Source: Actinoplanes ianthinogenes
Lineage (GTDB): Bacteria > Actinomycetota > Actinomycetes > Mycobacteriales > Micromonosporaceae
Reading direction: 5' to 3'
Length of the DNA: 64,000 nucleotides
Assembly (NCBI RefSeq): GCF_018324205.1
Contig: NZ_AP023356.1
Coordinates: 248,001 to 312,000 of the forward strand
Position numbers and translations under genes: made by a program. The notes beneath the pieces are model-generated. The model saw only the letters and a program-made list of their open reading frames with translations. It was not told the origin of the DNA and made no database searches. Within the stretch, counting starts at the first letter, position 1, and every line of letters begins with the position of its first letter. Below, one piece after another: positions 43,655 to 51,623 of this stretch.

Positions 43655-44403
43655 CGATCGACGTGCCGGAGTGGGCGGCGGACGCCGCCACGCAACTCCC
43701 CTATCCCCTGGTCTTCTGCACCGTCAGCGGCGCCCACCTGTACGGTTTCGCCTCGGTCGACTCGGACCTCGACCTGCGCGGCGCCCACGTGCTGCCGGTG
43801 GCCGAGGTCGTCGGCCTGCGCACCGGCCCGGACACGCTGCAGCGCGCCGGCGTCCGCGACGGCGTCGAGCTGGACGTGGTCTCGCACGACCTGCTGAAGT
43901 TCGCCAAGCTGCTGAACAGCCGCAACGGCTACGTCCTGGAGCAGCTCCTGTCGCCGCTGGTGGTGGTGACCACCCCGCTGCACGCCGAGCTGGTCGCCCT
44001 GGCGCCGGGGCTGATCACCCGCAACCACACCTACCACTACCTCGGCTTCTCGCACAGCCAGGAGAAGCTCTGGATCAAGAGCGGCGAGCTGAAGCCGGCC
44101 CTGTACACGCTGCGCGTGCTGCTGACCGGCATCCACCTGATGCGTACCGGGCGGCTCGAGACCGACCTGCGGATCCTGGGCGCGGAGATCGACTACGTGC
44201 CGGAGCTGATCGCGGCGAAGCGCGAGGCCGAGCACGGACCGTTCCCGGCGGGCGCGGCCGACCGGCTGGCCACCGACATCCCCCGGCTGCGCGCCGAGCT
44301 GGAAGCGGCCCGGGACAACTCGCCGCTGCCCGACAAGCCGTCGTTCGCCGCCGTCGACGCCCTGCACGACCTGGTCGTCCGCACCCGCCTCGCGGCTCAG
44401 TGA
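43651..44403 (+). CDS. RlaP-like nucleotidyltransferase (COG3541), copy 2
   Basis: 250 aa. Same family as the preceding gene: VSGAHLYGFASVDSDLDLRGAHVLP has GAH in place of GSR, with the DxD pair kept, then NGYVLEQLLSPLVV and ELKPALYTLRVLLTGIHLMRTG. GTGA overlap with copy 1. The two differ clearly along their length, so this is an old duplication, and they could form a heterodimer or act on different RNAs. Ends 7 bp inside the convergent gene. Confidence 0.87.
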   Translation: MTIDVPEWAADAATQLPYPLVFCTVSGAHLYGFASVDSDLDLRGAHVLPVAEVVGLRTGPDTLQRAGVRDGVELDVVSHDLLKFAKLLNSRNGYVLEQLLSPLVVVTTPLHAELVALAPGLITRNHTYHYLGFSHSQEKLWIKSGELKPALYTLRVLLTGIHLMRTGRLETDLRILGAEIDYVPELIAAKREAEHGPFPAGAADRLATDIPRLRAELEAARDNSPLPDKPSFAAVDALHDLVVRTRLAAQ

Positions 44404-45383
44404 TAGGCCGTCGTGTTGTAGCGCACCCGGTAGAAGCGCGCCCCGCTCTTGCTGTGGTTCCCGGAGCTGAAGTGGACCGTCCGGCTCCAGTCGCCCTCGC
44501 CGCCGCCCGGCACGATCCAGGTCGTCACGCCGCTGGGCATCCGGGTGTACGACTTCACATGCGCGGCCCTGCTCACCGTCGACAGTTTGCCGAAATGCCA
44601 GCCGGTCGGGCCGGCCACCAGTTTCACCCGGCGCACGTAGTACGACGAAGTGAACAGGTACGTGTCCGCGGCGGCGTGGTCAGGCAGCACGTCGTGGCCG
44701 GTTTTGGCCCGGCCGGACCCGTCGCTGAAACTGGTGCTGAAGGCGAACTTCAGCCGAGTCCCGGAGCCGTTCCCGGTCACCGTGTAGGCCCGCAGCTGCC
44801 CGTTGCCCACGGCTAGCAGGTGACCGGTCCGGCTCCAGGTGACGCCGTGCGCCCCCGGGAAGCTGTAGAACCCGACCCGGGTGCTGGACGGCTTGCCGCC
44901 ATTCGTGGCCGGCACGAACAGGCTCAGCCCGCCACCGCTCGCCGACCCGGTCGCACCCTTCGAGGTGGCGACCACGATCGCGCCGCGGCCCTCGATCCGC
45001 TCGATCGAGTGCGGGTTGCCGTCCACGGTCGCCTGCCAGACGATCCCACCGGTCCGCCCCGAGCCGATCGCACTCTCGTCGATCATCGCGGCCCTGCCGA
45101 GGTAGTCCCCGGCGCCGGACGCGGTGACCAGCATGACCGAGCCCCACCTGGTGGTGCCGCGACGCTTGACGTCGGAGAGGTTGGTCCAGGTGCCGGTGCG
45201 GCTCGGCGCCTTCCACAGCACCGAGCCGCCGTTCCAGGCCGCCGGGTTGAACCGGAGGATCCGCCCGCTCGCCTGCTCGGTGGTGATCACGGTGGCGGCC
45301 GCGGCCTCGGCCGGCAACTCACCGAGCAGCGGCCCGCCGATCGCCGAACCGGCCACAACCCCCAAAAATGCGCGTCTATCCAT
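44397..45383 (-). CDS. Tat-exported DUF6528 family protein
   Basis: 328 aa from MDRRAFLGVVAGSAIGG, a twin-arginine signal. The rest is beta-propeller-like with repeated blades (ITTEQASGRILRFNPAAW; GGIVWQATVDGNPHSIERI; GAHGVTWSRTGHLLAVGNG; YLFTSSYYVRRVKL), matching DUF6528 secreted proteins. Probably extracellular; binding or scaffold role unproven. An ATG seven codons upstream is less likely. Confidence 0.85.
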   Translation of the reverse strand: MDRRAFLGVVAGSAIGGPLLGELPAEAAAATVITTEQASGRILRFNPAAWNGGSVLWKAPSRTGTWTNLSDVKRRGTTRWGSVMLVTASGAGDYLGRAAMIDESAIGSGRTGGIVWQATVDGNPHSIERIEGRGAIVVATSKGATGSASGGGLSLFVPATNGGKPSSTRVGFYSFPGAHGVTWSRTGHLLAVGNGQLRAYTVTGNGSGTRLKFAFSTSFSDGSGRAKTGHDVLPDHAAADTYLFTSSYYVRRVKLVAGPTGWHFGKLSTVSRAAHVKSYTRMPSGVTTWIVPGGGEGDWSRTVHFSSGNHSKSGARFYRVRYNTTAYH

Positions 45384-45413
45384 CCGCGCACTGTAGATCG
45401 CCACGTCGAGAGG

Positions 45414-46247
45414 TCAGCGGCGGCCGATCCAGACGTCGCGGGTGGCGCGGACGACCAGGTCGTCGCGGCTGGGCAGGTCCGCCAGGACGGCATCGAGGGC
45501 GGTGACGTCGGCGGCGCTCAGGTGCTCGGCGATCCGGTCCCGGGTCCGCTCCAGGGTGACCTGCGCATAGCGCCTGGCCTGCGGCGACAGCGGCCCGGGC
45601 AGCTCGATGGCAAACCGGCGCTCACCGGCCGGCTCGAAGCCCGCGTCCTTGAGGCGGGCGCCCCAGTCCAGGCCCATGTGCAGGCCGGCCTCCAGCCGCA
45701 ACCGGGCCAGCTCGGCCTGGCAACGCTCCTCCAGCGCCGACCCGGCCGGGTCGGTCAGGAACCGCGGGAACCCGTCCAACTCGGTGATCATGAAGACGCC
45801 GCCGGGCCGCAGCACCTCGCGGACCTGTCCGAGCGTGCGCGCCGGGTCGGCCAGATGGTGCATCGACGCGGACGCCCACACCAGGTCGGCCGGGCCGAGC
45901 GGCGGCCAGTCGCCGTCGAGGTCGGCCCGCACGGTGCGGACCCGGTCCGCGAAGCCCGCCGCCGCCACGCGCTCCCGGAGGCCGGCCTGCATCTCCTCGT
46001 CGACGTCGACGGCGGTCAGCGTGGCGCCGGGCAGCTGCCGGGCCAGGGCGATGGTGCCGGTCCCGGTGCCCGCGCCGAGATCGACGATCCGGGCGTCCGC
46101 CGGGACGAGCTGCCCGGCCCAGCCGATCACCTCGCGGTAGTAGTCCCCCAACACCTCGGCGTCGAGATCCAGCATCTCGGCCATCTGCCCGTGTCCGCCG
46201 CTGTGTCCGTGCTGGTGGTGGCCGCCGTGGCCGTGTTCGTGTGCCAT
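45414..46247 (-). CDS. SAM-dependent methyltransferase with His-rich N-terminus
   Basis: 277 aa from MAHEHGHGGHHQHGHSGG. Class I fold: motif I VDLGAGTGTGTIALAR, TAVDVDEEM, VRADLDGD, ASASMHHLADPARTLGQVREVLRPGGVF. The N-terminal run of His/Gly could bind metal. Divergent from an XRE-cupin regulator whose operator lies 40 bp upstream, so it is probably the regulator's target. Substrate unknown. Confidence 0.88.
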   Translation of the reverse strand: MAHEHGHGGHHQHGHSGGHGQMAEMLDLDAEVLGDYYREVIGWAGQLVPADARIVDLGAGTGTGTIALARQLPGATLTAVDVDEEMQAGLRERVAAAGFADRVRTVRADLDGDWPPLGPADLVWASASMHHLADPARTLGQVREVLRPGGVFMITELDGFPRFLTDPAGSALEERCQAELARLRLEAGLHMGLDWGARLKDAGFEPAGERRFAIELPGPLSPQARRYAQVTLERTRDRIAEHLSAADVTALDAVLADLPSRDDLVVRATRDVWIGRR

Positions 46248-46286
46248 GCCCCGACGGTAGCCCCATCTTGCGCGATCGGCATACAA

Positions 46287-46305
46287 TCTTGCGTATGACG
46301 CAAGA
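46287..46305. promoter_or_regulatory. Operator centred on the regulator's start codon
   Basis: TCTTGCGT (46287-46294), ATG (the start codon, 46295-46297), ACGCAAGA (46298-46305): perfect 8-bp arms. A TTGCG half-site is repeated at 46268. TACAAT (46282-46287) lies 7 nt before the ATG, so the transcript is leaderless and the operator covers its start. Confidence 0.8.
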
Positions 46306-46870
46306 CGGTGAGCTCGACGCCCTCGTCCGCCAGCGGATCCGCAGCCTCCGGGTCGCTCGCGGCTGGTCCCTCGACGAGCTGGCCTCCCGGGCCTACCTCA
46401 CCCCGTCCACCCTGTCCCGCATCGAGACCGGCCACCGCCGGATCGCCCTCGACCAGCTGACCGCCATCGCCCGCGCCCTCAGCACCACCCTCGACCAGCT
46501 CGTCGAGTCCGGCCGCGACGAGGACGTGGTCATCCGGCCGCACCACGACGAGCAGCGCGGCATGACCACCTGGCTGCTCACCCGCGAGAACGCCCCGGCC
46601 GGCATGACCGTCGCCAAGCTGCGCGTCGACCGCCCGGTCCCGGCCGACCTGCGCGTGCACCCGGGGCGCGACTGGTTCCTGGTCCTGTCCGGCGCCGTCG
46701 TGCTGCGCCTGGCCGACCGCACCATCACGGTCCGCGCCGGCGAGGCCGCCGAGTTCTCCACGATGGTCCCGCACGCCTTCGGTTCGGCGGGCGGCCCGGC
46801 CGAGGTGCTCTGCATCCTCGACCAGGAGGGCGAGCGGTCCCACTTGGGCCCGCATCAACCCCATTTTTAG
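46295..46870 (+). CDS. XRE family regulator with cupin domain
   Basis: 191 aa. HTH about residues 10-65 (QRIRSLRVARGWSLDELASRAYLTPSTLSRIETGHRR) and a C-terminal cupin (LRVHPGRDWFLVLSGAVVLRLAD ... TMVPHAFGSAGGPAEVLCIL) that binds a small ligand. Divergent from the methyltransferase. Its own start codon is the centre of a perfect palindrome, so it very likely autorepresses. Confidence 0.92.
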   Translation: MTQDGELDALVRQRIRSLRVARGWSLDELASRAYLTPSTLSRIETGHRRIALDQLTAIARALSTTLDQLVESGRDEDVVIRPHHDEQRGMTTWLLTRENAPAGMTVAKLRVDRPVPADLRVHPGRDWFLVLSGAVVLRLADRTITVRAGEAAEFSTMVPHAFGSAGGPAEVLCILDQEGERSHLGPHQPHF

Positions 46871-46880
46871 GTACGCCCAG
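46857..46880 (+). repeat. Dispersed element across the stop codon
   Basis: AACCCCATTTTTAGGTACGC continues to CCAG and spans the TAG stop (46868-46870). Matches the element at 60273/60352 and 63545 in the other orientation. Confidence 0.6.
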
Positions 46881-47030
46881 AGCCGCCACACCCGGCCCGC
46901 CCCGCAAGCCCGCCGCCCGCCGTCGCCCCTGCCCGCCGCTTGCCACCGCACGCCGCCGGTCCTCCCCACCGTCTCCCCCGGGCTCCCTGCCCCGCGGCAG
47001 ACGGGACCGCCGTGGACCCCGGCCGGAAAC

Positions 47031-47402
47031 TCACCCGACCGGCCGCGCCCACCCCGGCCGCGGGATCAGGCAGAACGGATGCCCCGCCGGATCCGCGAAC
47101 ACGCCCTCCCCGGCCAGCCGCACCGCCCCCAGGGCCAGCACCGCCTCCCCCGCCGCCACCACGTCGTCGACCATCACGTCCACATGCATCTGCTGCGGCA
47201 CCGCCGGATCCGGCCAGGTCGCCGCCCGCTGATCCGGCGACCGCTGAAACGCCATCCCGGACGTCGTGGTGTCCGCCGACACCACCACGAAGTCCCCGTC
47301 GTCATAGGTGATCGGCTCCCCGAGCACCCCGCTCCAGAATCGAGCCAGCCCCCGCGGATCAGGACAGTCGAGGATCAGATGGTGTAGACGCCCGATCGGC
47401 AT
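47031..47402 (-). CDS. VOC family protein
   Basis: 123 aa glyoxalase-like domain: RLHHLILDCPDPRGLARFWSGVLGEP at the start, MHVDVMVDDV in the middle and GEGVFADPAGHPFCLIPRPGW at the end. The His6/His-in-MHVDV positions suit a metal site. Commonly a detoxifying or unassigned enzyme. Ends of the gene are 20 bp from the following MarR-like gene on the same strand, so the two may be one unit. Confidence 0.87.
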   Translation of the reverse strand: MPIGRLHHLILDCPDPRGLARFWSGVLGEPITYDDGDFVVVSADTTTSGMAFQRSPDQRAATWPDPAVPQQMHVDVMVDDVVAAGEAVLALGAVRLAGEGVFADPAGHPFCLIPRPGWARPVG

Positions 47403-47421
47403 GGCAGCCCCTTCCGTCCGG

Positions 47422-47877
47422 TCAGCCGGCCCCGCCGGTGTTCTCGATCATCCGCCGCAGCACCTTGAGCGCAACCAGGTAGTCCGCGTCATCGACGCCG
47501 TCGTGGATCCGCGCACGGATCTCCGGAGCATGCCCCTGGAACCGCACCCGCGCCGCCTCGCCCTCCTCCGTCAGCCACCACAGCCCGTCCTCGTCCAGCC
47601 TGAGCCAGCCCCGCCCGAGCAGCGTCTCCGCCTCGGCGGCCAGATCGTCCTCGGCTCGCAAATACTCCGCCATCGCCTCCCGCAACGCCGGGATCGACCG
47701 CCCCTGCCCGTCCGGTGACAGATCGTTCACGGACAGGTGGCGCAACAGCCAGAACTGCGGCTGACTGAACCCGAACTCCGCCTGCCGCGCCCGCGTAAAG
47801 GCGATCAGGGACTCGTAGGCCACCCCGGTCCAATATGCAGCCGGCTGAGCGGCGAGATCGGCATCGGACAACGTCAT
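47422..47877 (-). CDS. MarR-like winged-helix regulator
   Basis: 151 aa. N-terminal helix SDADLAAQPAAYWTGVAYESLIAFTR, then QPQFWLLRHLSV, a recognition region RSIPALREAMAEYLRAEDDLAAEAETLLGRGWL and a wing WWLTEEGEAARVRF. The layout fits the actinobacterial MarR group in which HTH sequence is divergent. Located 20 bp upstream of the VOC gene, suggesting co-transcription. Confidence 0.8.
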   Translation of the reverse strand: MTLSDADLAAQPAAYWTGVAYESLIAFTRARQAEFGFSQPQFWLLRHLSVNDLSPDGQGRSIPALREAMAEYLRAEDDLAAEAETLLGRGWLRLDEDGLWWLTEEGEAARVRFQGHAPEIRARIHDGVDDADYLVALKVLRRMIENTGGAG

Positions 47878-48016
47878 GTCGGCACCTCCATGCGCCGCAC
47901 CGTAAAACTTCGACCGCGATCGAGGTCAAGAACACGACAGCGGCAGGGCGCGTCGAGACCGGACAACCGGCGGCCGACCGGGTTCAATCGATGGACGTGG
48001 GTGGAACGGGGGAATC

Positions 48017-48655
48017 ATGGACTACTACCTGGTGGCCGGGGACGGAATCCTGGTCGAGGAGTTCGCCTACGGCGAGGACCACGTGACCGTGGGGCTCGGC
48101 GGCGCGATGTGGACGGCTGGGAGCGGCGGGTGGCGCGGCGCCGGATCGTTCGGCAAGGCTTTGCGTACGGATGAGCAGCTGCTCGCCACGGTCACCCCGG
48201 TCGGCCGGGACCGGGCGGCCGTCGTCTACCAGGGGCTCGCCGGGCGTCCCCTGCCAGCCGAGGAGTCGCTGCGCGGGCACTTCGGGGAATGGGTGCGTTT
48301 CACGACGACGGCGCCGTTGCGGCTGACCGTGGAGGACACCCCGGACGGCTTCGCCGAGCGGCGCGTCTACCGCGTGCTGTTCGCCAAGGAACTACGCGAC
48401 ACCCACCTGACCGACCTGAACGATGCCTGGCCCGGTGTCGGCGCCGGCGGCCTCCCGGGCGGCCACGGCCGGGCCGGCAACGACCTGTTCGCCTGGCACC
48501 TGCGCCGCGTCGGCAGCGGCCTCGCCTGGGGCCTGGACGTGACCGTCCTGATCACAGGCGACAGCCCCGAAGTCGTCGGCGACGTCCTGCGCAAACTCAC
48601 GGCCGACGTCCGCCGCCGCGGCCTCGTCCCGCTCACCACCGAACGCTTCGCCTAA
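48017..48655 (+). CDS. Hypothetical protein
   Basis: 212 aa soluble protein beginning MDYYLVAGDGILVEEFAYGEDH, with GGGGGA upstream of the ATG. Mixed beta/alpha, including LSLRHFGEWVRF-like and DLNDAWPGVGAGGLPGGHG segments. No family recognised. Convergent with the M48 peptidase; a tandem array fills the space between their stops. Confidence 0.72.
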   Translation: MDYYLVAGDGILVEEFAYGEDHVTVGLGGAMWTAGSGGWRGAGSFGKALRTDEQLLATVTPVGRDRAAVVYQGLAGRPLPAEESLRGHFGEWVRFTTTAPLRLTVEDTPDGFAERRVYRVLFAKELRDTHLTDLNDAWPGVGAGGLPGGHGRAGNDLFAWHLRRVGSGLAWGLDVTVLITGDSPEVVGDVLRKLTADVRRRGLVPLTTERFA

Positions 48656-49160
48656 CTCAAGCCGCCCACCGCTCCCCGCCCAGGAACGCTCCACCCGACC
48701 GGGACACCCGCCACTCCCCGCCCAGGGACGCTCCACCCGACTCAGGCGGCCACCGCTGCCCGGTCAGGAGCGCTCCGCCCGACTGGGACGCCCACCACTT
48801 CTCCGGTCAGGAACGCTCCACCCGACCGGGACGCCCACCACTTCTCCGGTCAGGAACGCTCCACCCGACCGGGACGCCGCCCGCCGCTCCCCGCCCAGGG
48901 AGGCTCCGCCCGGTTCAGGCCGCTCACGTCTCCCCGGTCAGGAACGCTCCGCCCGACCGGGACGCCCACCACTTCTCCGGTCAGGAACGCTCCGCCCGAC
49001 CGGGACGCCGCCCGCCGCTCCCCGCCCAGGGAGGCTCCGCCCGACTCAGGCGGCCACCGCTGCCCAGCCAGGGACGCACCGCCCGACTTAGGCGGCCACC
49101 GCTTTCCCGGCCGGCGTCGCACGGCACACGCCGCCTGGCTCAGGCAGCCACCGCTTCCCT
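48656..49160. repeat. About eleven imperfect 42-43-bp units between two stop codons
   Basis: Units of the form AGGAACGCTCCACCCGAC + YSRGRCGSCCACC-like + CCGGTC run without a break from the stop at 48653-48655 to that at 49140-49142. Copies of the peptidase end TCAGGCRGCCACCGCT (minus strand: ..AVAA-stop) occur near 48658, 48742, 48915, 49046, 49088 (TTAGG) and 49140, the last being the gene's own. Confidence 0.85.
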
Positions 49161-50669
49161 TGCCGGTAGGGTCACCGGATGCAGGGCGGCTCGCAACCGG
49201 AGCGGCGGATGGCTGAGCAGGCTCCTTAATTGCTTCCCGGCGGACCACTTTCCCCGCTGACGCGCGATGACGCGGATCTTCCGCTGGTCGGCGACCCACG
49301 CGTGCAGTCCGGCCACTCCGGAGTGCCGGACCGCGAACCGGTCGCAGGCCAGCTCCGACCACCACCGGCCGGACACGGTCAGCACCAGGCCACCCAGGAC
49401 CGCGACCGCCAGCGCACGCACGTCGGACCCGACCGTCGCGCCGACGTACAGGCCGATGAGCAGCAGGTACCACAGGCGGCGCCGGGCGTGCTCCCGGCGG
49501 GCCAGGTGCGCCAGCTCGTGCCACAGCACGAAACCGATGAACTCGGCGTGCGCCTCGGTGTTGGCGCAAACCACGACCAGCGCTCGGGGCCCGTACCGAA
49601 AGCAGCGGTCCAGGGCGACGCCGGCCTGCCGCCGTACCTCCAGGCTGCGCAGACCGAGACGGTCCAGCACCGGCTGGAGTTCGGCGGGAACGGTCAAGCG
49701 GTCCGGGACAAGGGCGCGGACGCGATCGAACTGCCGCCGGCGCGCGACCAGCGTCAGCGCGAGGAAGACGGCCAGGGCGAGGCCGCCCGCGGCCAGGATC
49801 GTCTCCGGGCCGGTGGTATCCCAGGCGACGGCCAGGACCGCGGCCCACAACAGGAGCGCGGGAACCGCGGCAGCGATGAAGCCGGCGGCGGTTCGCGCCC
49901 GGCCGGGCAGACGGCCGGCATGCGAACCCATAGCTATCAGGGTCGGACGGATCGGGCTGATCCCGGATTCCTGGCAGCACGCGATGTGATCCTGTTCGGT
50001 CGCGGCGGCACGGAGCGCGATCGGGTCAGCGCCGGAGACTCGCAATGCTCGCGCCACCGGACCGCGATCCAGGCCCTCGTTCGAAGCACTGTCCAGGTCG
50101 AGGATGGCGAACAGCAGGTCGGCAGTGGTCGCGTAATCACGCCCCGAGCCGCGGGCGTGCACCACCGCCCGCTCGACGGCCTCCTTGGCGGTCCGGAACG
50201 CCGCGGGCGAATCGGCTGCACCCGCACGCCGCCGATCCGGCCCGACCGCGGACTTGCGATCGACCACCCCCGGACGCTGCACGCCAGACCCACTCCCGGG
50301 CTCCTGACCGACCGCGCCCGGACGCTGTGAGCCAGACCCGCTCTCAGGCTCCTGACCGACCACCCCCGGGCGCTGCGGGCCAGACCCGTTCCCAGGCTCC
50401 TGACCGACCGCTTGCGAACGCTGCGGGCCAGACCCGGCCTCCAGCGCGACCGGGGTTTCCGCTTCGCGCGGATCTGGCGACTCGGAATCGGGGCCGGGCG
50501 CGGGGCTGGTCGGGTGCGGGGAGTCAGGGGCGAGCAGGTGCCGGGCGGCGCCCTCGGCCTCGGTCAGGCCGAGCAGCAGGTGATAGCTGTTGACCGGGGT
50601 CTCGGCCCGTGAATGCGCGGACACCGCGGCCAGCGTCAGCGCCCGGAGCGCCTGATCGGTCACCTGCAT
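49140..50669 (-). CDS. Clp-N domain fused to M48-type membrane metallopeptidase
   Basis: 509 aa. The N-terminus (MQVTDQALRALTLAAVSAHSRAETPVNSYHLLLGL) and, after an insertion, TAKEAVERAVVHARGSGRDYATTADLLFAIL and RALRVSGADPIALRAAA form two Clp-N-like repeats. Between them is a Gly/Pro/Gln repeat linker (48-bp units). Two membrane helices follow, then zinc motif FVLWHELAHLARREHARR and WWSELACDRFAV with the third-ligand Glu/Asp, as in M48 peptidases. Start at the ATG with GAGGTG 9 nt upstream. A membrane protease with an intracellular substrate-binding Clp-N part is the likely layout. Confidence 0.82.
   Translation of the reverse strand: MQVTDQALRALTLAAVSAHSRAETPVNSYHLLLGLTEAEGAARHLLAPDSPHPTSPAPGPDSESPDPREAETPVALEAGSGPQRSQAVGQEPGNGSGPQRPGVVGQEPESGSGSQRPGAVGQEPGSGSGVQRPGVVDRKSAVGPDRRRAGAADSPAAFRTAKEAVERAVVHARGSGRDYATTADLLFAILDLDSASNEGLDRGPVARALRVSGADPIALRAAATEQDHIACCQESGISPIRPTLIAMGSHAGRLPGRARTAAGFIAAAVPALLLWAAVLAVAWDTTGPETILAAGGLALAVFLALTLVARRRQFDRVRALVPDRLTVPAELQPVLDRLGLRSLEVRRQAGVALDRCFRYGPRALVVVCANTEAHAEFIGFVLWHELAHLARREHARRRLWYLLLIGLYVGATVGSDVRALAVAVLGGLVLTVSGRWWSELACDRFAVRHSGVAGLHAWVADQRKIRVIARQRGKWSAGKQLRSLLSHPPLRLRAALHPVTLPAREAVAA
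50257..50440. repeat. 48-bp coding repeat (linker)
   Basis: Units spaced exactly 48 bp (TGACCGACC at 50305, 50353, 50401), about 3.5 copies, reading GxGxQRPGxVGQEPxS on the minus strand inside the Clp-N/M48 gene. Confidence 0.9.
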
Positions 50670-50979
50670 GATCAACATCACCTCGGCGTGGAATCGTGCC
50701 ACACCTGATCCGCGAGATGACGCCCAGGGCATCAATGGACGCGAATTTCCATTCTTGGCCGGCCCGGGTGCGCGCGGCTAAACGGGTGTTCCGTGCCCAC
50801 AGCTTCAGCCCGGCGGTCCCGTAGCGGCCGGAACCAACAGCGGTCCGGGGCTGCTCGGCGGGACTGGGCATAGGTCGTACAAAAAAGTCCACGGTAACCG
50901 CAGCCGAACCGTGAGTTTCGGCATGCTGTCTTTGCATCCTAGGAATCTAGGAGCTTGCTTTCCTTCCGGTATGACGGTT

Positions 50980-50985
50980 TAGGCT
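50980..50985 (+). promoter_or_regulatory. -10 hexamer TAGGCT, leaderless type
   Basis: TAGGCT then GGGCGC then ATG 50992; TTGCTT 19 bp upstream may be the -35. This promoter would drive the AbiEii-type operon. Confidence 0.55.
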
Positions 50986-50991
50986 GGGCGC

Positions 50992-51333
50992 ATGTCCGCG
51001 AGCGCCGCCCCCGTCGTCCACCTGGCCCGGCCGCACCGGCCGGTCGTCGTGGCCGGCACGCTTGCCGAATTGCGGGGGCCCACCTGCGGTCTGGTCGAGT
51101 TGCCGTTGCGACTTTGGTGGCATCCGCAGCGCGCGTTCGATCTCGGGCAGCACACGATGCTGCTGTGGATGTATGAGAATGTGCTCCGCGAATCGATCCG
51201 AGTCGACGAGTTGCGTGCCTATATCGACGGCGCGACGTTGGTGCGGGTCTGGCCCGAGCTGAATCTGCCGCGCGGTGTCCGGGCAGCCTGGGAGGCGCGG
51301 CATCCGCGGCTGCGCGTCCGTCTCACCGCGTGA
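50992..51333 (+). CDS. Small protein, putative partner/antitoxin of an AbiEii-type toxin
   Basis: 113 aa. Contains VELPLRLWWHPQRAFDLGQ and DELRAYIDGATLVRVWPELNLPRGVRAAWEARHPRLR, as in small actinobacterial proteins that sit directly before AbiEii-like nucleotidyltransferases (from memory). Its TGA overlaps the GTG of the following repeat ORF. Antitoxin role is inferred from position only. Confidence 0.65.
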   Translation: MSASAAPVVHLARPHRPVVVAGTLAELRGPTCGLVELPLRLWWHPQRAFDLGQHTMLLWMYENVLRESIRVDELRAYIDGATLVRVWPELNLPRGVRAAWEARHPRLRVRLTA

Positions 51334-51623
51334 ATGACCGGCACGATTCCCAGTCGCGGCCCGATTCCGACGACCGGACCGATCCTCACGAGCGGCCCGA
51401 GCGTCACGAGCGTCACGAGCGGCCCGAACTCCACGGGCGAACCGATTCCCGCGAGCAGACCGATCGCCGCGAGCGAACCGATTCCCGCGAGCGGAGCGGT
51501 TCACATGAGAGAACCGATCCCACGAACGGGCCACTCGCCACAAATGGGCCGCGCCCGACCAGCGGACTAGATCGTGCGAGAGGCCCCATTCCGGCGATGA
51601 CGAATTCGGCGGAAATAGTGTGA
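51330..51623 (+). CDS. Repeat-derived ORF coupled at both ends
   Basis: 97 aa, highly charged and disordered: repeats of (R/H)ERT/DSRERT-type units (DDRTDPHERPERHERHERPEL). GTG start overlaps the preceding stop and its own TGA overlaps the next gene's GTG, so a minisatellite has become an open frame between two coupled genes. Codon positions lack the genome's GC3 rise, which argues against selection for a protein. Could be translated only to keep ribosomes moving to the toxin gene. Confidence 0.45.
   Translation: MNDRHDSQSRPDSDDRTDPHERPERHERHERPELHGRTDSREQTDRRERTDSRERSGSHERTDPTNGPLATNGPRPTSGLDRARGPIPAMTNSAEIV
51340..51560. repeat. Degenerate 15-18-bp repeats
   Basis: CGAACCGATTCCCGCGAG-like units, about ten, with variants CGGAGCGGTTC, CGGCCCGAGCG and CGTCACGAG. 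Forms the body of the ORF 51330-51623. Confidence 0.8.

Noticed and set aside
47950-47990. tRNA-like GGTTCAATCGATGG sequence
   Set aside because: No matching acceptor stem, anticodon arm or D-loop around it.
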